A DNA stretch of 64,000 nucleotides, from contig NZ_CP142685.1 of NCBI RefSeq assembly GCF_045689735.1, positions 1,240,001 through 1,304,000 on the forward strand, written 5' to 3'. This stretch comes from Halothiobacillus sp045689735. Lineage in GTDB: Bacteria; Pseudomonadota; Gammaproteobacteria; Halothiobacillales; Halothiobacillaceae. The notes under the pieces were generated by a model that did no database searches, had not been told where the DNA came from, and was given only the letters and a program-made list of their open reading frames with translations. Positions 17,120-26,470 of the stretch are shown piece by piece (position 1 is the first letter of the stretch; every line of letters starts with the position of its first letter). The position numbers were made by a program, and so were the translations under genes.

Positions 17120-17506
17120 TCAATGTTTGGCACCAATCAACTCGATGGGATAACCATCTGGATCCGCCACAAAGGCAATGATCGTGGTGCCCGCGTTCAT
17201 CGGACCGGCCTCGCGCAGAATCTTGCCGCCCTTTGCCTTGATACGCGCTGCGGCCTCATACACATCGTCCACTTCGATCGCCAGATGCCCAAATCCCGTG
17301 CCGAGGTCGTAGTGATGATCGCCCCAGTTGTGCGTCAATTCGAGCACGGTGTGATCCTGCTCATCGCCATAGCCCAAAAAAGCCAGCGTGAATTCTCCAG
17401 CGGGATAATCCTTTTGACGCAACAGCCGCATGCCAAGCACTTCGGTGTAGAACCGGATCGATGCGGACAAATCCCGCACACGCAACATAGTGTGTAAAAA
17501 TCTCAT
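17120..17506 (-). CDS. gloA: lactoylglutathione lyase (glyoxalase I)
   Basis: 128 residues from the ATG at 17506 (MRFLHTMLRVRDL); the frame upstream is not needed. It converts the methylglyoxal-glutathione hemithioacetal to S-lactoylglutathione. The four metal ligands are visible: H5 (FLHTM), a Glu in VLELTHNWG, the His in GHLAIEV and the Glu in YPIELI. The length is that of the short nickel-type bacterial enzyme. It follows valS at 41 bases on the same strand. Confidence 0.93.
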   Translation of the reverse strand: MRFLHTMLRVRDLSASIRFYTEVLGMRLLRQKDYPAGEFTLAFLGYGDEQDHTVLELTHNWGDHHYDLGTGFGHLAIEVDDVYEAAARIKAKGGKILREAGPMNAGTTIIAFVADPDGYPIELIGAKH

Positions 17507-17547
17507 ATCACTCGAACTCCATCGGATAACCAAAGGATTAATAAAGA

Positions 17548-20403
17548 CTATAGTCTTTCTATGCGTTCCTTCTGCCGCTGCAAGTCGGCCAACGCCTGCG
17601 TGAATTGCTCCAGACGCGCCCGTTCCTGGGCAACCACCGCAGCCGGTGCGCGCTCGGCAAAACCCGGCGCATCGAGCTTCGCCCGCGCCTTGGTCATCTC
17701 CGCCTCGATTTTGCCCATTTCCCGCTGCAAGCGCGCCAGTTCAGCCGCTTTGTCGATCAATCCTGCCAGCGGGATATGGAGCTGCAAGCTGCCCACCAAG
17801 GCTAACGCGGCTTCAGGCACGGCGGCGCCTTCGGGCAGAATCTGCACGCGGTTGATGCGCCCCACGCCTTGCAGCAGTTCGGCGAACCGTTCGAACCGCG
17901 CCCCTTCCTCCGCCGTTGCCTGGGTGACCAACACCTCCAGCGGCTTGCCGGGGGCGATGTCCATATCAGCGCGGATTCGGCGAACACCGAGAATCACCTG
18001 CTTGAGCCATTCGACAGCCGACAGCGCGGACGGGTCGATCTTGCCTGCATCACTCTGCGGGAACGATCGAGCAAGAATGCTCTCAACCCGTTCGGCCTCG
18101 GGGAGCGCCATCGGTGCCACGCGCTGCCAAATTGTTTCAGTGATGAACGGGATGAATGGATGCCAGAGTCGCAGCAGAGCCTCCAACACCCGCAGCAGGG
18201 TTCGCCGGGTACCGCGTGCCGCAGCTTCATCGGCCTGCTTCAATTGAGGCTTGGCGAATTCCAGATACCAATCGCAGTACTCGTTCCAAGTGAATTCGTA
18301 CATCAACTGCGCGGCCAGATCGAAGCGGTAGGTATCGATGTGCTGGTTAACCTCCTGCTCGACTTGCTGTAGCCGACTGATCACCCAGCGGTCAGCCTCG
18401 CTCAGCGTCACCGGGGCATCGCCCAGTCCGGTATCCTGGCCTTCGCACTGCATGACCACAAACCGGCTGGCGTTCCAGAGTTTGTTACAGAAATTGCGGT
18501 ACCCTTCCACGCGCGCCAGATCAAACCGCACATCCCGCCCGGTGGTCGCCAGCGCCGCAAAGGTAAGCCGCACCGCATCTGTGCCGTAGGCGGGAATGCC
18601 CTCGGGAAATTCCTGCCGTGTATCTTTCTCGATCGCGCGGGCTTTCTGCGGCTGCATCATCCCGGCCGTGCGTTTGGCTACCAGCGCGGGCAGGTCGATC
18701 CCGTCGATCAGGTCAATCGGGTCGAGCACATTGCCCTTGGATTTCGACATTTTCTGCCCGTGGCGATCGCGTACCAGTCCGTGGACATACACCTCGCGGA
18801 AGGGCACCTGGCCGATGAAGTATTGCCCCATCATCACCATCCGCGCCACCCAGAAAAAAATAATGTCGAAGCCGGTGACAAGCACGCTGGTCGGATAAAA
18901 CTGCTGCAACGCCACGGTGGATTCAGGCCAGCCCAGCGTGGAAAACGGCCACAGCGCCGAGGAAAACCAGGTATCCAGCACATCGGCATCCTGTGTCAGC
19001 GTCACTGTCGCATCCAGCCCGTGCCGCGCACGAACCTCGGCCTCCGTTCGTCCGACGAACACGCGCCCCGCCTCGTCATACCACGCCGGAATGCGGTGCC
19101 CCCACCAGATTTGCCGACTGATGCACCAATCCTGAATGTTCTCCAGCCATTGATAGTAGGTATTCGACCAGTTTTCCGGCACGAACCGGATGCTGCCACC
19201 ACGCACCGCATCGAGCGCCGGACGGGTGATCGCGGCCAGCCCGCCGGGGCGGCCATCCGCCTGTTGTTCCCGAGTCAGATCAACAAACCATTGGTCGGTC
19301 AGCATCGGTTCGATCACCGCGCCAGAGCGATCCCCACGCGGCACCATCAGTTTGTGGTCGTCGATCTTCTCTAACAAATCCAACTGCTTGAGATCGTGAA
19401 TGATCCGATCCCGCGCTTCGTAGCGATCCAGTCCCACATAGTGCGCCGGCAAAGGCTCGGCCAGCAGATCAGCCCCTACGATCTCCGGGCAGGATCGAAT
19501 GCGCGCATCCACGGTGAGCACATTGATCATCGGCAAGCCGTGCCGCTGCCCCACGGCATAGTCGTTGAAGTCATGCGCCGGAGTAATCTTCACGCAGCCG
19601 GAACCAAAGGCCGGATCGACATAATCGTCCGCGATAATCGGAATCTCACGCCCGACCAACGGCAGGGTAATCGTCTTGCCGATCAGGTGTTTGTAGCGCT
19701 CATCCTCGGGGTTAACGGCCACGGCGGTATCGCCCAACATCGTCTCCGGGCGGGTCGTCGCCACCACTAAAAAGCCGCTTCCGTCCGTCAGGGGATAGCG
19801 CAAATGCCAGAGATGCCCCGTCTCTTCCTCGCTCATTACCTCCAAGTCAGACACGGCGGTGTGCAGCACCGGATCCCAGTTCACCAACCGCTTGCCGCGA
19901 TAAATCAGACCATCGTCATACAGGCGCACGAACACCTCGCGCACCGCCGCCGACAAGCCCTCGTCCATCGTGAAGCGCTCGCGCGACCAGTCGCAGGCGG
20001 CACCGAGGCGTTTCATCTGTTCGGAAATGAACCCACCGGACTCGCCTTTCCACTGCCAAACCCGTTCGATAAACGCCTCGCGCCCCAGATCGTGGCGCGT
20101 CTTGCCCTCCGCTTCGAGCTGCCGTTCCACCACCATTTGCGTGGCGATGCCGGCGTGATCGGTGCCGGGCTGCCATAAGGTTCGTTCGCCCCGCATACGG
20201 TGAACCCGCGTCAGCACATCCATCAGGGTGTCCTGAAACGCATGCCCCATATGCAGCCGCCCAGTCACATTGGGCGGCGGCAGCATGATGCAGTAATTCG
20301 GGGCATCTGCCGGTAAATCCGCCCTCGGGGCAAAATAGCCCCCGGATTGCCAACGGTTGTAACAGGGCGCCTCGATTTCGGCTGGGGTATAGGTTTTATC
20401 CAT
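17548..20403 (-). CDS. valS: valyl-tRNA synthetase
   Basis: About 951 residues from the ATG at 20403 (MDKTYTPAEIEAP). Class I motifs: HIGH-type PNVTGRLHMGHAF near residue 45 and KMSKS-type GQKMSKSKGNV near 555. The CP1 editing domain lies between them, and the C-terminal coiled coil (KAAELARLQREMGKIEAEMTKARAKL) binds tRNA. It follows holC by about 30 bases, the usual holC-valS pair; pepA, often upstream of holC, is absent. Confidence 0.97.
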   Translation of the reverse strand: MDKTYTPAEIEAPCYNRWQSGGYFAPRADLPADAPNYCIMLPPPNVTGRLHMGHAFQDTLMDVLTRVHRMRGERTLWQPGTDHAGIATQMVVERQLEAEGKTRHDLGREAFIERVWQWKGESGGFISEQMKRLGAACDWSRERFTMDEGLSAAVREVFVRLYDDGLIYRGKRLVNWDPVLHTAVSDLEVMSEEETGHLWHLRYPLTDGSGFLVVATTRPETMLGDTAVAVNPEDERYKHLIGKTITLPLVGREIPIIADDYVDPAFGSGCVKITPAHDFNDYAVGQRHGLPMINVLTVDARIRSCPEIVGADLLAEPLPAHYVGLDRYEARDRIIHDLKQLDLLEKIDDHKLMVPRGDRSGAVIEPMLTDQWFVDLTREQQADGRPGGLAAITRPALDAVRGGSIRFVPENWSNTYYQWLENIQDWCISRQIWWGHRIPAWYDEAGRVFVGRTEAEVRARHGLDATVTLTQDADVLDTWFSSALWPFSTLGWPESTVALQQFYPTSVLVTGFDIIFFWVARMVMMGQYFIGQVPFREVYVHGLVRDRHGQKMSKSKGNVLDPIDLIDGIDLPALVAKRTAGMMQPQKARAIEKDTRQEFPEGIPAYGTDAVRLTFAALATTGRDVRFDLARVEGYRNFCNKLWNASRFVVMQCEGQDTGLGDAPVTLSEADRWVISRLQQVEQEVNQHIDTYRFDLAAQLMYEFTWNEYCDWYLEFAKPQLKQADEAAARGTRRTLLRVLEALLRLWHPFIPFITETIWQRVAPMALPEAERVESILARSFPQSDAGKIDPSALSAVEWLKQVILGVRRIRADMDIAPGKPLEVLVTQATAEEGARFERFAELLQGVGRINRVQILPEGAAVPEAALALVGSLQLHIPLAGLIDKAAELARLQREMGKIEAEMTKARAKLDAPGFAERAPAAVVAQERARLEQFTQALADLQRQKERIERL

Positions 20404-20433
20404 GGAATTTCTTAAAAAAATCAAAAAGAAAAA

Positions 20434-20877
20434 TCAATCCTCTGCCCGGGGCACCAAGGCCACGGGTCGGTGCTGCAGCGTCACGCCCTGCGCTTGATAA
20501 CTGCGCCAGCGATCGCGCGCCCGCGCGCGCCGCGCCGGATCGGCATCGACGACTTCATCCACTTGAACCCGATCGGCCACGCGCTCGATCAACCGATCCG
20601 ACAGGTTCAACACCGCATCAAAGCCGCCTGCAACCGCATCGACGCCTAAAAAGACCGGAGCATGGGCGCTGTCTTCCGGGTCAGCCGTGTGTGGCACAAA
20701 CGCGTCGCTGCGATAGCCCCAGAGGTACTCGTCGAAATATTCGAGCTGGTCATGATCCTGAAAAACCACATACAACATCTGCTCAGAAGCCGCCGCCTGG
20801 GCGCAGAGTTCCGCCGCGTAGTACCAATAGGCCTCGGGATCCGGATCATCGATCAAATGAAATACCACCGCCGTCAT
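20434..20877 (-). CDS. holC: DNA polymerase III subunit chi
   Basis: 147 residues from the ATG at 20877 (MTAVVFHLIDDPD). Chi links the clamp loader (through psi) to single-strand-binding protein. The family pattern is present: an N-terminal strand, aromatic YWYYAAELCAQAA, then VVFQDHDQLEYFDEYLWGYRSDAFVPH. The usual HolC ends near here; the last ~25 residues are a basic extension. Adjacent to valS as in most Gammaproteobacteria. Confidence 0.9.
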   Translation of the reverse strand: MTAVVFHLIDDPDPEAYWYYAAELCAQAAASEQMLYVVFQDHDQLEYFDEYLWGYRSDAFVPHTADPEDSAHAPVFLGVDAVAGGFDAVLNLSDRLIERVADRVQVDEVVDADPARRARARDRWRSYQAQGVTLQHRPVALVPRAED

Positions 20878-20989
20878 TCTGCCTGCCTCTCCGATCCGCT
20901 TCGTGGCGTTCAAGCCTGCGGCCACACAAGACCGGCGCCGCGCGAGCGCGTATTATGCCGCACAACACCGCCTACCGTCCGGCTTCCCC

Positions 20990-21940
20990 ATGCGTGAACG
21001 CTCTTCCACGATGATTGCGACCCTACTCTGGCTGCTCGTACTCGCCGGCTTGGCGACGGCGGTGATCTGGATTGGCCCCGATCGTCTCATCCAACCGTGG
21101 CAAATGCTTTCCTGGCCCGCCATTTTGCTGGCGCTGGGGCTGATGAGCTTGAGCTACTGGCTGCGCGCCCTGCGTATCCAGCGCTATTTTCTCACCGAGT
21201 TACGCGGCCAATTTTGGCCTTGTCTTCGCCTCACGACCTGGCACATTCTGCTGAATAACCTGCTCCCCATGCGCAGCGGGGAACTGAGCTTCCCCGTATT
21301 GATGCAACGATACTTTGGCCTGCCCGCTACCCGCAGCGTGCCGGTGTTGCTCTGGTTTCGCCTGTTGGATCTTCAAGTGTTGGTGCTGATTGGGCTCGGA
21401 ATCGCCATTCTAGGCAGCGGTCTGTCCGAACTTTGGCTTTTGCCGGTGGGACTGCTCTTGCCCGCGCCACTTGTCGTTTATTGGTTGCGCGTTCCGCTCA
21501 AAAACTGGCTCATTCGTCGGCCAGCACGAGCCTGGAAGGCACCGCTACTTGCTGGCATCGACAGCCTGCCGCAGCATCCACGCGCACTGCTCGCCGCGCT
21601 GGGCTGGACACTCGCCAATTGGATTGTGAAAGTCGGCACGCTCGCCTGGCTACTCAGTCAATGGCTGCCGGTGTCGATTCCCGGCGCGCTGGCCGGTGCC
21701 ATCGGCGGGGACTTGACGACCATTCTCCCCATCCACGCACCCGGCGGTTTTGGCACATTTGAAGCGGGGGTCATCCTCGCCCTGCAGCCGTTTACCGGGC
21801 ATCTTCCCGCCATCGCGGCGGCGGCCCTCAATCTCCATTTATTTCTGCTCAGCAGTTCGGTGCTCGCCAGTGTATGGGCGCTGTGGATTCGCATACCGCG
21901 CCCCACAGCCACCCAGAACGCCAGGGAACGATTCGAGTAA
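20990..21940 (+). CDS. flippase-like integral membrane protein (UPF0104/LPG synthase TM-domain family)
   Basis: About 316 residues from the ATG at 20990 (MRERSSTMIATLLW); ATG 21011 is a possible alternative, and the open frame back to 20903 is probably untranslated. About 8 hydrophobic segments. It has the family blocks SYWLRALRIQRYF, LNNLLPMRSGELSFPVLM and PIHAPGGFGTFEAGVI. Members move or synthesise lipid-linked compounds; the substrate here is unknown. Divergent from holC and convergent with the AhpD-like gene. Confidence 0.75.
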   Translation: MRERSSTMIATLLWLLVLAGLATAVIWIGPDRLIQPWQMLSWPAILLALGLMSLSYWLRALRIQRYFLTELRGQFWPCLRLTTWHILLNNLLPMRSGELSFPVLMQRYFGLPATRSVPVLLWFRLLDLQVLVLIGLGIAILGSGLSELWLLPVGLLLPAPLVVYWLRVPLKNWLIRRPARAWKAPLLAGIDSLPQHPRALLAALGWTLANWIVKVGTLAWLLSQWLPVSIPGALAGAIGGDLTTILPIHAPGGFGTFEAGVILALQPFTGHLPAIAAAALNLHLFLLSSSVLASVWALWIRIPRPTATQNARERFE

Positions 21941-21948
21941 CAACCGCC

Positions 21949-22308
21949 TCACGCGCCACGGGTCGCGGATTTTTCAAATAAATCCAAGGCCTTCTTCACT
22001 TCCGCGACATAGGTCAGCGCCGGACCACCGCCCATCAGAATCGCCACCTGACAGACTTCGATGATTTCCGCATGCGTACCGCCGGCTTGCATCACTTTGC
22101 CGACATGAATCCCGATGCAATACGCGCAGCGGGCGGTAATCGCCATGCCCAAGGCAATCAGTTCCTTGGTTTTCCCATCCAGCGCCCCCGGGGATAGCGC
22201 CGTCTCCATGAACTGATTAAAGGCTGCCACGGTGTTGGGCGCTTCTTGCGAGAGCATGCCCATGCCTTGTTTGAAATCGTGCAGGGTTTGATTCATATCT
22301 GTCGTCAT
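21949..22308 (-). CDS. carboxymuconolactone decarboxylase / AhpD-like family protein
   Basis: 119 residues from the ATG at 22308, which is preceded by a strong GGGAGG ribosome site; the frame upstream lacks one. The core motif CAYCIGIH (CxxCxxxH) matches the redox-active centre of AhpD-type alkylhydroperoxidases, so a peroxidase or thiol-reductant role is more likely than decarboxylation. Closing sequence KKALDLFE is common in the family. It lies alone between the rplI terminator and the flippase-like gene. Confidence 0.82.
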   Translation of the reverse strand: MTTDMNQTLHDFKQGMGMLSQEAPNTVAAFNQFMETALSPGALDGKTKELIALGMAITARCAYCIGIHVGKVMQAGGTHAEIIEVCQVAILMGGGPALTYVAEVKKALDLFEKSATRGA

Positions 22309-22405
22309 CACAGCCTCCCGACTGGTGTTCACTGAGACGCCAATATATTCAAACATCCCCCTCAAAGGTATGACAAAGCGATTCCGGGTGAAAATCCACG
22401 CCAAT

Positions 22406-22440
22406 AAAAACAAAAAGCCCTCCGGAATCCGGAGGGCTTT
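22406..22440 (-). terminator. Rho-independent terminator of rpsF-rpsR-rplI
   Basis: Perfect stem AAAGCCCTCCGG / CCGGAGGGCTTT with a minimal loop, followed on the minus strand by a T-rich tract. It starts about 24 bases beyond the rplI stop. Confidence 0.92.
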
Positions 22441-22463
22441 AGTCTACTGATCAGAGCCGAGGA

Positions 22464-22916
22464 TTACTCTTCGCCGACCACAACGACCTTGATCATTGCA
22501 TCCACATCGGTATGCAGATGCACCGCAACCTCAAACTCGCCAATCGTGCGCAGGGCACCATCGGGCAGGCGAACCTGGCGTTTTTCGATGTGCACATCGT
22601 AAGCTGCCGTAACCGCCTCAGCGATTTCCGCCGTACCCACGGAGCCGAACAACTTGCCTTCGGCGCCCGCTTTCACCGCGATAGTAACCATCGCTTCCGC
22701 CAGCTTTGCGGCCAACGCCGTGGCGGTCGCCAAATCTGCTGCCGCCTGACGCTCAAGCTCTGCGCGCCGCGCTTCGAACTCTGCCAGATTCGCCTTGGTA
22801 GCCGCCTTGGCCTTGCCGTAGGGAATCAAGAAGTTACGCGCATAACCCGGACGCACATTGACCACATCGCCCAAGGTGCCGAGATTTTCTACTTTATTCA
22901 ACAAAATGACTTGCAT
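22464..22916 (-). CDS. rplI: 50S ribosomal protein L9
   Basis: 150 residues, standard L9. The N-terminal domain is MQVILLNKVENLGTLGDVVNVRPGYARNFLIPYGKA. A long connecting helix rich in Ala/Glu follows, then the C-terminal RNA-binding domain ending in VAVHLHTDVDA. Last gene of rpsF-rpsR-rplI, 37 bases after rpsR. Confidence 0.98.
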   Translation of the reverse strand: MQVILLNKVENLGTLGDVVNVRPGYARNFLIPYGKAKAATKANLAEFEARRAELERQAAADLATATALAAKLAEAMVTIAVKAGAEGKLFGSVGTAEIAEAVTAAYDVHIEKRQVRLPDGALRTIGEFEVAVHLHTDVDAMIKVVVVGEE

Positions 22917-22953
22917 GATGAATTCCTAATATAAACCGGTGACAACCGCCGGA

Positions 22954-23178
22954 TTAGTGGCGATCGGTGTACGGCAGCAACGCCAGGAAGCGGGCGCGCT
23001 TGATCGCCGCTTGCAATTGACGCTGGTAACGGGCAGCCGTACCGGTCACGCGCGCCGGAACGATCTTTCCGGTTTCGGTCAGGTACTGTTTCAGGGTATC
23101 GATATCTTTGTAATCGATTTGAACGACATTTTCTGCGGTAAAGCGGCAAAAACGCTTGCGACGGAAAAAACGAGACAT
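22954..23178 (-). CDS. rpsR: 30S ribosomal protein S18
   Basis: 74 residues: MSRFFRRKRFCRFTAENVVQ at the start and KRARFLALLPYTDRH at the end, as in E. coli S18. It pairs with S6 in the small subunit. The gene priB, which sits between S6 and S18 in enterics, is absent; the gap to rpsF is 22 bases. Confidence 0.98.
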   Translation of the reverse strand: MSRFFRRKRFCRFTAENVVQIDYKDIDTLKQYLTETGKIVPARVTGTAARYQRQLQAAIKRARFLALLPYTDRH

Positions 23179-23200
23179 AACTTACAAGCTCCCCTGAAAC

Positions 23201-23632
23201 TTATTCGGCAACATCGGCGCGTTCGTCACGCGACGCAGTGGATTCATCGTCATCGCGATCGAAACGACCACCGTCTTGCTCATCGTCACGGCGACGCGGA
23301 CGGCGTTCGTTTTCTTTTTCACGCAGGATGATAGACGCCTCGGTTTCGGCACCGTCCATGCGCGTGGTCAAATGCCGCAGAACTGCGTCGTTGAAACGGA
23401 AGGCTTCCTCCAGCTCATTCAGCGCGGCCTGGCCGGTTTCGACATTCATCAGCACATAATGGGCTTTGACGAGTTTGTTGATGGGATAAGCCAGCTGGCG
23501 ACGCCCCCAGTCTTCCAGACGGTGGATTGTCCCGCCAGAAGACTCGATGATGCCGCGATAACGCTCGATCATGGCGGGCACTTGTTCGGACTGATCCGGG
23601 TGAACCATGAACACGATTTCATAATGACGCAT
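23201..23632 (-). CDS. rpsF: 30S ribosomal protein S6
   Basis: 143 residues from the ATG at 23632 (MRHYEIVFMVHPDQSEQVP). The upstream open frame to 23770 is leader sequence. The ferredoxin-like core ends near residue 100. The C-terminal tail is a long Arg/Asp/Glu-rich extension (RRPRRRDDEQDGGRFDRDD), the region that the RimK enzyme extends with glutamates in some species. First gene of the S6-S18-L9 operon; its leader may carry the S6:S18 binding RNA, which I did not resolve. Confidence 0.97.
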   Translation of the reverse strand: MRHYEIVFMVHPDQSEQVPAMIERYRGIIESSGGTIHRLEDWGRRQLAYPINKLVKAHYVLMNVETGQAALNELEEAFRFNDAVLRHLTTRMDGAETEASIILREKENERRPRRRDDEQDGGRFDRDDDESTASRDERADVAE

Positions 23633-23832
23633 AATGAACCCCTGTGGTTGATAAAGCAGCCTGCCGTATGCGTAACGGTCAGGCAGGAGAAATGAAGCCG
23701 CGCATTCTAGTGAAAACCTTGCGTCAAAACAACCACAAAAGCGCAGAGATTTAAAGCACAGGGCGCACATGATGTGCCGTCATGCGGCCTGTGCGACACT
23801 GGCGGTGAGTTTTTTCAGGAAGACAGAACTTC

Positions 23833-25113
23833 ATGGTCATGCTGCCCAACGCCCCGCTGGATCTGGTCGAGCGCTTGCCTGCGGCGGTGCTTGTCATTGC
23901 CGGGCGCCGGTTCGTCTATGCGAATCCTTCGGCACTGGCGTTTATGCAGGCAGAAAATCCATCGGAATTGATTGGCCGGGAAGTATTTGAATTTCTGCAC
24001 CCGCTGGATGCGCCGCGAATTCTGGCCCGTATCCGGCGCGCGGTATCCAGCACCAACCGCACCAATCCGCCCACGGAATATCGCGTTTACACCTGCCGGG
24101 GAGAGATGCGGGTCATCGGCATGACCAGCACTTCCTATAACTACCGGGGGGAAGCTGGTCTTTTGGCCTGCTTCATCGATCTGACCGAGCGATCACAACT
24201 CGAAACCCACTTGCGGGCGACCGAAGAACAATTTCAGCGGATGATGAACACCATGCAAGATGTGTTCTATCGCACCGATGCCGAAGGAATCACCCGCTAT
24301 GTTTGCCCCGCCGTGCAACAGGTGCTGGGATATACCGCCGAGGAAATCATTGGCAAACCGGCTGCGGATTTTTATCCACACCCATCTGATCGGGAACAGC
24401 TGAAACAGGCCATTATGGCGCAGGGTTTTGTGCGGGATTTTCCCGGCCAGATGCGTCGAAAGGATGGACAAATCATCGACATTTCCATCAGCAGCACGAT
24501 CCTGCTCGATGAAGAAGGCAAGTTTGCGGGGGTTGAAGGAATTTGGCGCGACATTACCGAGCGCCGCAATCTGGAGCGCGAACTGGAACGCCGCGCCACC
24601 ACGGACGAACTCACCGGCATCGCCAACCGACGCACGATCCTGGAGACCCTAGGCAGCGCGTTTGAGCGTTATCAGCGCAAGCACCGCCCCCTGGTCGTGC
24701 TGATTTTGGATCTGGATTTTTTCAAACGGATCAATGACGACTATGGTCATGTGGCCGGTGATCGCCTACTCAAGGCGATCGTGCACGCCATCCAGCAGGA
24801 GATTCGCACCATCGACCACTTTGGGCGCCTCGGCGGCGAAGAATTCATTATTGTGCTGGAAGATACACCGCGCGACTCGGCCACTGCGATTGCCGAACGC
24901 ATCCTCGATCGCGTGCGCCATACCGCATTCGATTTAGCCCTAGCGCAACCGGTTCACATCACGCTGAGCATTGGCGCCACCGCCGCGCTTCCGACCGATC
25001 GTCACCCCACCCATCTGCTCGAACATGCGGACGCCGCGCTTTATGCCGCCAAAGAAGGCGGACGCGATCAACTCCGCTGGCACACGCCCCCCGTTTCCGC
25101 CGTCTTGGCTTGA
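23833..25113 (+). CDS. diguanylate cyclase with two PAS domains
   Basis: 426 residues. PAS 1 spans about 10-120 and PAS 2 about 128-245, the latter ending in the PAC-like GVEGIWRDITERR. A GGDEF domain runs from about 255 to 420. The active-site loop reads GGEEF (334-338), and an inhibitory I-site RxxD (RTID, 325-328) lies the standard five residues before it. It should therefore make c-di-GMP and be product-inhibited. No membrane segment, so it probably senses a cytoplasmic signal. An AGGAAG ribosome site lies about 11 bases upstream. Transcribed alone, divergent from rpsF. Confidence 0.92.
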   Translation: MVMLPNAPLDLVERLPAAVLVIAGRRFVYANPSALAFMQAENPSELIGREVFEFLHPLDAPRILARIRRAVSSTNRTNPPTEYRVYTCRGEMRVIGMTSTSYNYRGEAGLLACFIDLTERSQLETHLRATEEQFQRMMNTMQDVFYRTDAEGITRYVCPAVQQVLGYTAEEIIGKPAADFYPHPSDREQLKQAIMAQGFVRDFPGQMRRKDGQIIDISISSTILLDEEGKFAGVEGIWRDITERRNLERELERRATTDELTGIANRRTILETLGSAFERYQRKHRPLVVLILDLDFFKRINDDYGHVAGDRLLKAIVHAIQQEIRTIDHFGRLGGEEFIIVLEDTPRDSATAIAERILDRVRHTAFDLALAQPVHITLSIGATAALPTDRHPTHLLEHADAALYAAKEGGRDQLRWHTPPVSAVLA

Positions 25114-25493
25114 CAATAACGGTCAATCTGTACAGCCAGCGGTTCATCGGCCAAACACGCGCCTTCTGCACGCGCGGCGCGTTCCATGTGCTGGAGCCGA
25201 CGAATAAATTTTTCGTTGGTAGCCTGAAGGGTCTGAGCCGGGTCGATCTGCAACTGCCGCGCCAGATTGACCAATGCAAAAAGGGCATCACCCAGTTCTT
25301 CGGCCATATTGGCTCCATCCTGCCGCGCCATGGCATCGGCCAATTCCACCAGCTCTTCCTGCAACTTACACCAGCCATCCGCCACCGACGGCCATTCGAA
25401 TCCAATGGACGCCGCCGCCTGCTGTAACGCCAGCGCCCGCTGAATAACCGGCAGGTCATCCGGAATCTTGTCGAACAGGGAAATGCCGCTCAC
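25068..25493 (-). CDS. MazG-like nucleotide pyrophosphohydrolase, single domain
   Basis: 141 residues from a GTG start at 25493 that overlaps the lipA stop (GTGA). The MazG core is a four-helix bundle with the metal-binding acidic set KLQEELVELADAM and EELGDALF. Full-length MazG has two such domains (about 260 residues); this is the size of one and resembles the second. It should hydrolyse a nucleoside triphosphate to the monophosphate; the substrate is unknown. Its last 46 bases overlap the end of the cyclase gene on the other strand. Last gene of the dat-ybeD-lipB-lipA operon. Confidence 0.8.
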   Translation of the reverse strand: MSGISLFDKIPDDLPVIQRALALQQAAASIGFEWPSVADGWCKLQEELVELADAMARQDGANMAEELGDALFALVNLARQLQIDPAQTLQATNEKFIRRLQHMERAARAEGACLADEPLAVQIDRYCQAKTAETGGVCQRS

Positions 25494-26470
25494 CGCCCGC
25501 GCCCAGCCAGCGCCACCTGCCCGCCTTGATCTGCGTGATAGGACGAACGCACCATCGGCCCGCTGGCCACATGGGTAAAGCCCATGGCCTCGGCGCGCTG
25601 CTGCCACGCCTGAAACTCGGCCGGTGTGACAAACCGCGCGACGGGCAAGTGATGACACGACGGCTGCAGGTATTGCCCCAGCGTGAGCATATCCACGCCA
25701 TGCGCCCGCAGATCGGCCAGCACGGCCGCCAGTTCGTCATCCGTTTCGCCCAGGCCAAGCATCAGGCCGGATTTGGTCGGCACCTCCGGGCAGTGGGTCT
25801 TGATCGCCGACAAGAGCGCCAGCGAACCCGCATAATCCGCGCCGGGGCGCGCCGCGCGATAGAGCCGAGGAACCGTTTCCAGGTTGTGATTGAACACATC
25901 GGGGGGATCGGCCGCCAGCAAGGACAGCGCCGCCCGTTCACGCCCACGAAAATCCGGCGTCAGGATCTCGATGGTCAGGCCAGGACAAGCCGCCCGCAAC
26001 GCCCGGATCACGGCGGCAAAATGCCCTGCGCCACCATCGCGCAGATCATCCCGATCGACCGAGGTCACCACCACATACCGCAGCCCCATGGCCGCCACCG
26101 TCGCGGCCAGCCGAACCGGCTCCTCGGGATCGACCGGTCGGGGCTTGCCGTGTGCCACATCACAAAACGGGCAACGCCGGGTGCAAATATCGCCCAGAAT
26201 CATGAAAGTTGCCGTGCCGCCGGCAAAGCATTCGCCCAAATTCGGGCAATTCGCCTCCTCGCACACCGTATGCAGCCCCTGTTCGCGCAAAATCCCTTTG
26301 AGCCGCTGGACTGCCGGCGCGCCCTGCGGTTTGGCGCGAATCCACTCCGGCTTGCGGGGCGGGTTGACAGTCGGCTCGATCTTGACCGGGATCCGTGAAA
26401 CCTTATCCGACGAACGCATCGTCGGTGTAATCGGCACCGGCGTCATCGGGGATTGAGAATCATCCATCAT
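25490..26470 (-). CDS. lipA: lipoyl synthase (radical SAM)
   Basis: 326 residues from the ATG at 26470, which shares one base with the lipB stop (TGATG). It inserts two sulfurs into the octanoyl group on lipoyl-dependent enzymes. It has both cluster motifs: the auxiliary CEEANCPNLGEC and the radical-SAM CTRRCPFCDV. SAM-binding GGAGHF and the C-terminal GPMVRSSYHAD (the serine that ligates the auxiliary cluster) are also present. Acts directly after LipB in the same operon. Confidence 0.97.
   Translation of the reverse strand: MMDDSQSPMTPVPITPTMRSSDKVSRIPVKIEPTVNPPRKPEWIRAKPQGAPAVQRLKGILREQGLHTVCEEANCPNLGECFAGGTATFMILGDICTRRCPFCDVAHGKPRPVDPEEPVRLAATVAAMGLRYVVVTSVDRDDLRDGGAGHFAAVIRALRAACPGLTIEILTPDFRGRERAALSLLAADPPDVFNHNLETVPRLYRAARPGADYAGSLALLSAIKTHCPEVPTKSGLMLGLGETDDELAAVLADLRAHGVDMLTLGQYLQPSCHHLPVARFVTPAEFQAWQQRAEAMGFTHVASGPMVRSSYHADQGGQVALAGRGR

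Noticed and set aside
17545..17560. AAAGACTATAGTCTTT palindrome at the valS stop as a terminator
   Set aside because: AT-rich weak stem without a T-run, overlapping coding sequence; gloA follows closely on the same strand.
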